DNA of 13,326 bases, taken from contig DASWHD010000078.1 in the NCBI GenBank assembly GCA_036393335.1, forward strand, positions 1 to 13,326, in the 5' to 3' direction. Every line of letters starts with the position of its first letter. Position 1 is the stretch's first letter. Shown piece after piece: positions 12,285-13,326 of this stretch. Both the position numbers and the translations under genes were made by a program. This DNA is from DASWHD01 sp036393335. GTDB taxonomy: Bacteria; CG2-30-53-67; CG2-30-70-394. Below the pieces are notes generated by a model, which saw only the letters and a list, made by a program, of their open reading frames with translations, had not been told where the DNA came from and did no database searches.

Positions 12285-13326
12285 TCACTCCGGATAGTCC
12301 GCCTGGATGACGGCGAGCAGGGCATCCACCAGGCCATCCTCCGCGACCCGCTGCACCACCTCGCCGTTTTTGAAGATCAGGCCGAAGCCGCGGCCCCCGG
12401 CGATGCCGTAGTCGGCATCCGTCGCCTCGCCCGGACCGTTGACCACGCACCCCATCACCGCCACCGAGACGTTGGCCTTGAGGCCGGCGAGGCGTTGCTC
12501 CACGTCGCGGGTGAGGCCGATGAGGTCGATCTCGGCACGGCCGCAGGAGGGGCAGGCGATCAGGTTCACTCCCTTCTGGCGCAGGCCGCACGCCTTGAGG
12601 ATCTCGTAAGCGACCTTCACCTCCTCCGTCGGATCGGCGGCCAGAGAGATGCGGAGGGTGTCGCCGATGCCGTCCAGCAGCAGGGAGCCGAGGGCCACCG
12701 CCGACTTGATGGCGCCGGTGGAGGCCGGCCCTGCCTCGGTGACGCCGAGGTGGAGGGGGTAGGGGATCTGGTCCGCGATCAGGCGATAGGCGGCGACGGT
12801 GCGCGCCACGTCCGACGCCTTGAGCGAGATTTTGATCTGGTCGAAGCCCACGTCCTCAAGGATGCGGATGTGGCGCAGGCCACTCTCCACCATCGCCTCG
12901 GCGGTGGCCGAGCCGTGCCTCTCCAGCAGCTCCTTGTCGAGCGACCCACCGTTCACCCCGATGCGGATCGGCACGCCCCGCTCGGCGCAGGCGCGGGTCA
13001 CCTCCTCCACCTTCCAGCGGGCGCCGATGTTGCCCGGGTTGATGCGGATGCAGTCCGCGCCCGCCGCCAGGGCGGCGAGGGCCAGTTTGTGGGAGAAGTG
13101 GATGTCGGCCACCAGGGGCGCACCGACCAGCGCCTTGATCTGGCGGAACGCCGCCGCGGCCTCCTCGTCGAGGACGGCGAGCCGGACGATCTCGCACCCG
13201 GCCTCTTCCAGACGCCGGACCTGCTGCACCGTGGCCGGTACGTCGCGGGTGTCGGTGGTGGTCATCGACTGCACCGACACGGTTGCGAAGCCGCCCACCT
13301 TCACGTGGCCAACGGCGATCTGGTTG
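12285..13326 (-). CDS. ispG: 4-hydroxy-3-methylbut-2-enyl diphosphate synthase, IspG (5' end outside window)
   Basis: IspG (GcpE) converts 2-C-methyl-D-erythritol 2,4-cyclodiphosphate to HMBPP in the non-mevalonate isoprenoid pathway, using a [4Fe-4S] cluster in the cytoplasm. The visible chain matches the family end to end: 'VQSMTTTDTRD', 'LVADIHF', 'RINPGNIG', 'IRIGVNGGSLDK', 'KASDV', 'PLHLGVTEAG', 'GIGDTLRISLAADP', and the cluster ligands in 'ACPSCGR' and 'GCVVNGPGE' (Cys251, Cys254, Cys286 and Glu293 counted from the GTG at 13304). The frame stays open past that GTG to the window edge, and the extra residues Asn-Gln-Ile-Ala-Val-Gly-His fit the family's N-terminal strand, so the true start lies outside the window. 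About 346 residues are seen, against 372 in E. coli. It ends convergent to the hydrolase cassette and is unrelated to it. Confidence 0.97.
   Translation of the reverse strand, partial: NQIAVGHVKVGGFATVSVQSMTTTDTRDVPATVQQVRRLEEAGCEIVRLAVLDEEAAAAFRQIKALVGAPLVADIHFSHKLALAALAAGADCIRINPGNIGARWKVEEVTRACAERGVPIRIGVNGGSLDKELLERHGSATAEAMVESGLRHIRILEDVGFDQIKISLKASDVARTVAAYRLIADQIPYPLHLGVTEAGPASTGAIKSAVALGSLLLDGIGDTLRISLAADPTEEVKVAYEILKACGLRQKGVNLIACPSCGRAEIDLIGLTRDVEQRLAGLKANVSVAVMGCVVNGPGEATDADYGIAGGRGFGLIFKNGEVVQRVAEDGLVDALLAVIQADYPE

Overview
The window reads as chromosomal DNA from a GC-rich (roughly two-thirds G+C by eye) gammaproteobacterium, perhaps a Chromatiales or Ectothiorhodospiraceae type organism. 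This is inferred from the IspG sequence type, the thiopurine-methyltransferase-like protein, the MsrAB lipoprotein and the REP-like hairpins beginning GTAGGGCGG. No rRNA, tRNA, CRISPR array, transposase or phage gene was seen.

Layout, left to right. (1) 1-252 is the 3' end of a probable class I methyltransferase, followed by about 440 nt without a convincing gene. (2) 696-1796 encodes a secreted lactonase-type beta-propeller. (3) 1814-2118 holds a compound palindrome next to a decayed cupin gene. (4) 2396-2992 encodes a TPMT-family methyltransferase and 3267-3476 a cold-shock protein with a textbook terminator at 3501-3537. (5) On the minus strand, 4688-3827 holds two small unknown helical proteins, the second ending in a histidine-rich tail; strong GC hairpins lie downstream. 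(6) Also on the minus strand, 6255-4804 encodes a lipoprotein-type MsrAB fusion followed by a small glutaredoxin. (7) On the plus strand, 6579-12124 holds five genes in a row: a circularly permuted ATP-grasp amidoligase, an alpha-E protein, a transglutaminase-like peptidase, and two paralogous zinc peptidases/deacylases of the AstE/AspA (M14-like) type. (8) A convergent ispG occupies 13326-12285, separated from the cassette by an inverted pair of REP-like hairpins.

The five-gene cassette is the most interesting part. The trio of COG2308-type ATP-grasp, alpha-E and transglutaminase-like protein is a known but poorly understood peptide/amide-bond-forming system, often found with the proteasome-like Anbu peptidase. 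Here it is followed by two AstE/AspA-like hydrolases instead. The first (10188-11180) keeps the zinc ligands and the catalytic glutamate. The second (11177-12124) overlaps it by ATGA and keeps the zinc ligands, but has Gln195 where the catalytic Glu should be. A reasonable hypothesis is that the first three genes make or modify a peptide-like product and the last two form an asymmetric active/inactive hydrolase pair that trims or deacylates it. The substrate is unknown.

A second theme is methionine sulfoxide repair. The MsrB half of MsrAB has a single cysteine, which suits glutaredoxin reduction, and a glutaredoxin gene follows directly. However, the MsrAB carries a lipoprotein signal and the glutaredoxin has none, so their compartments appear not to match.
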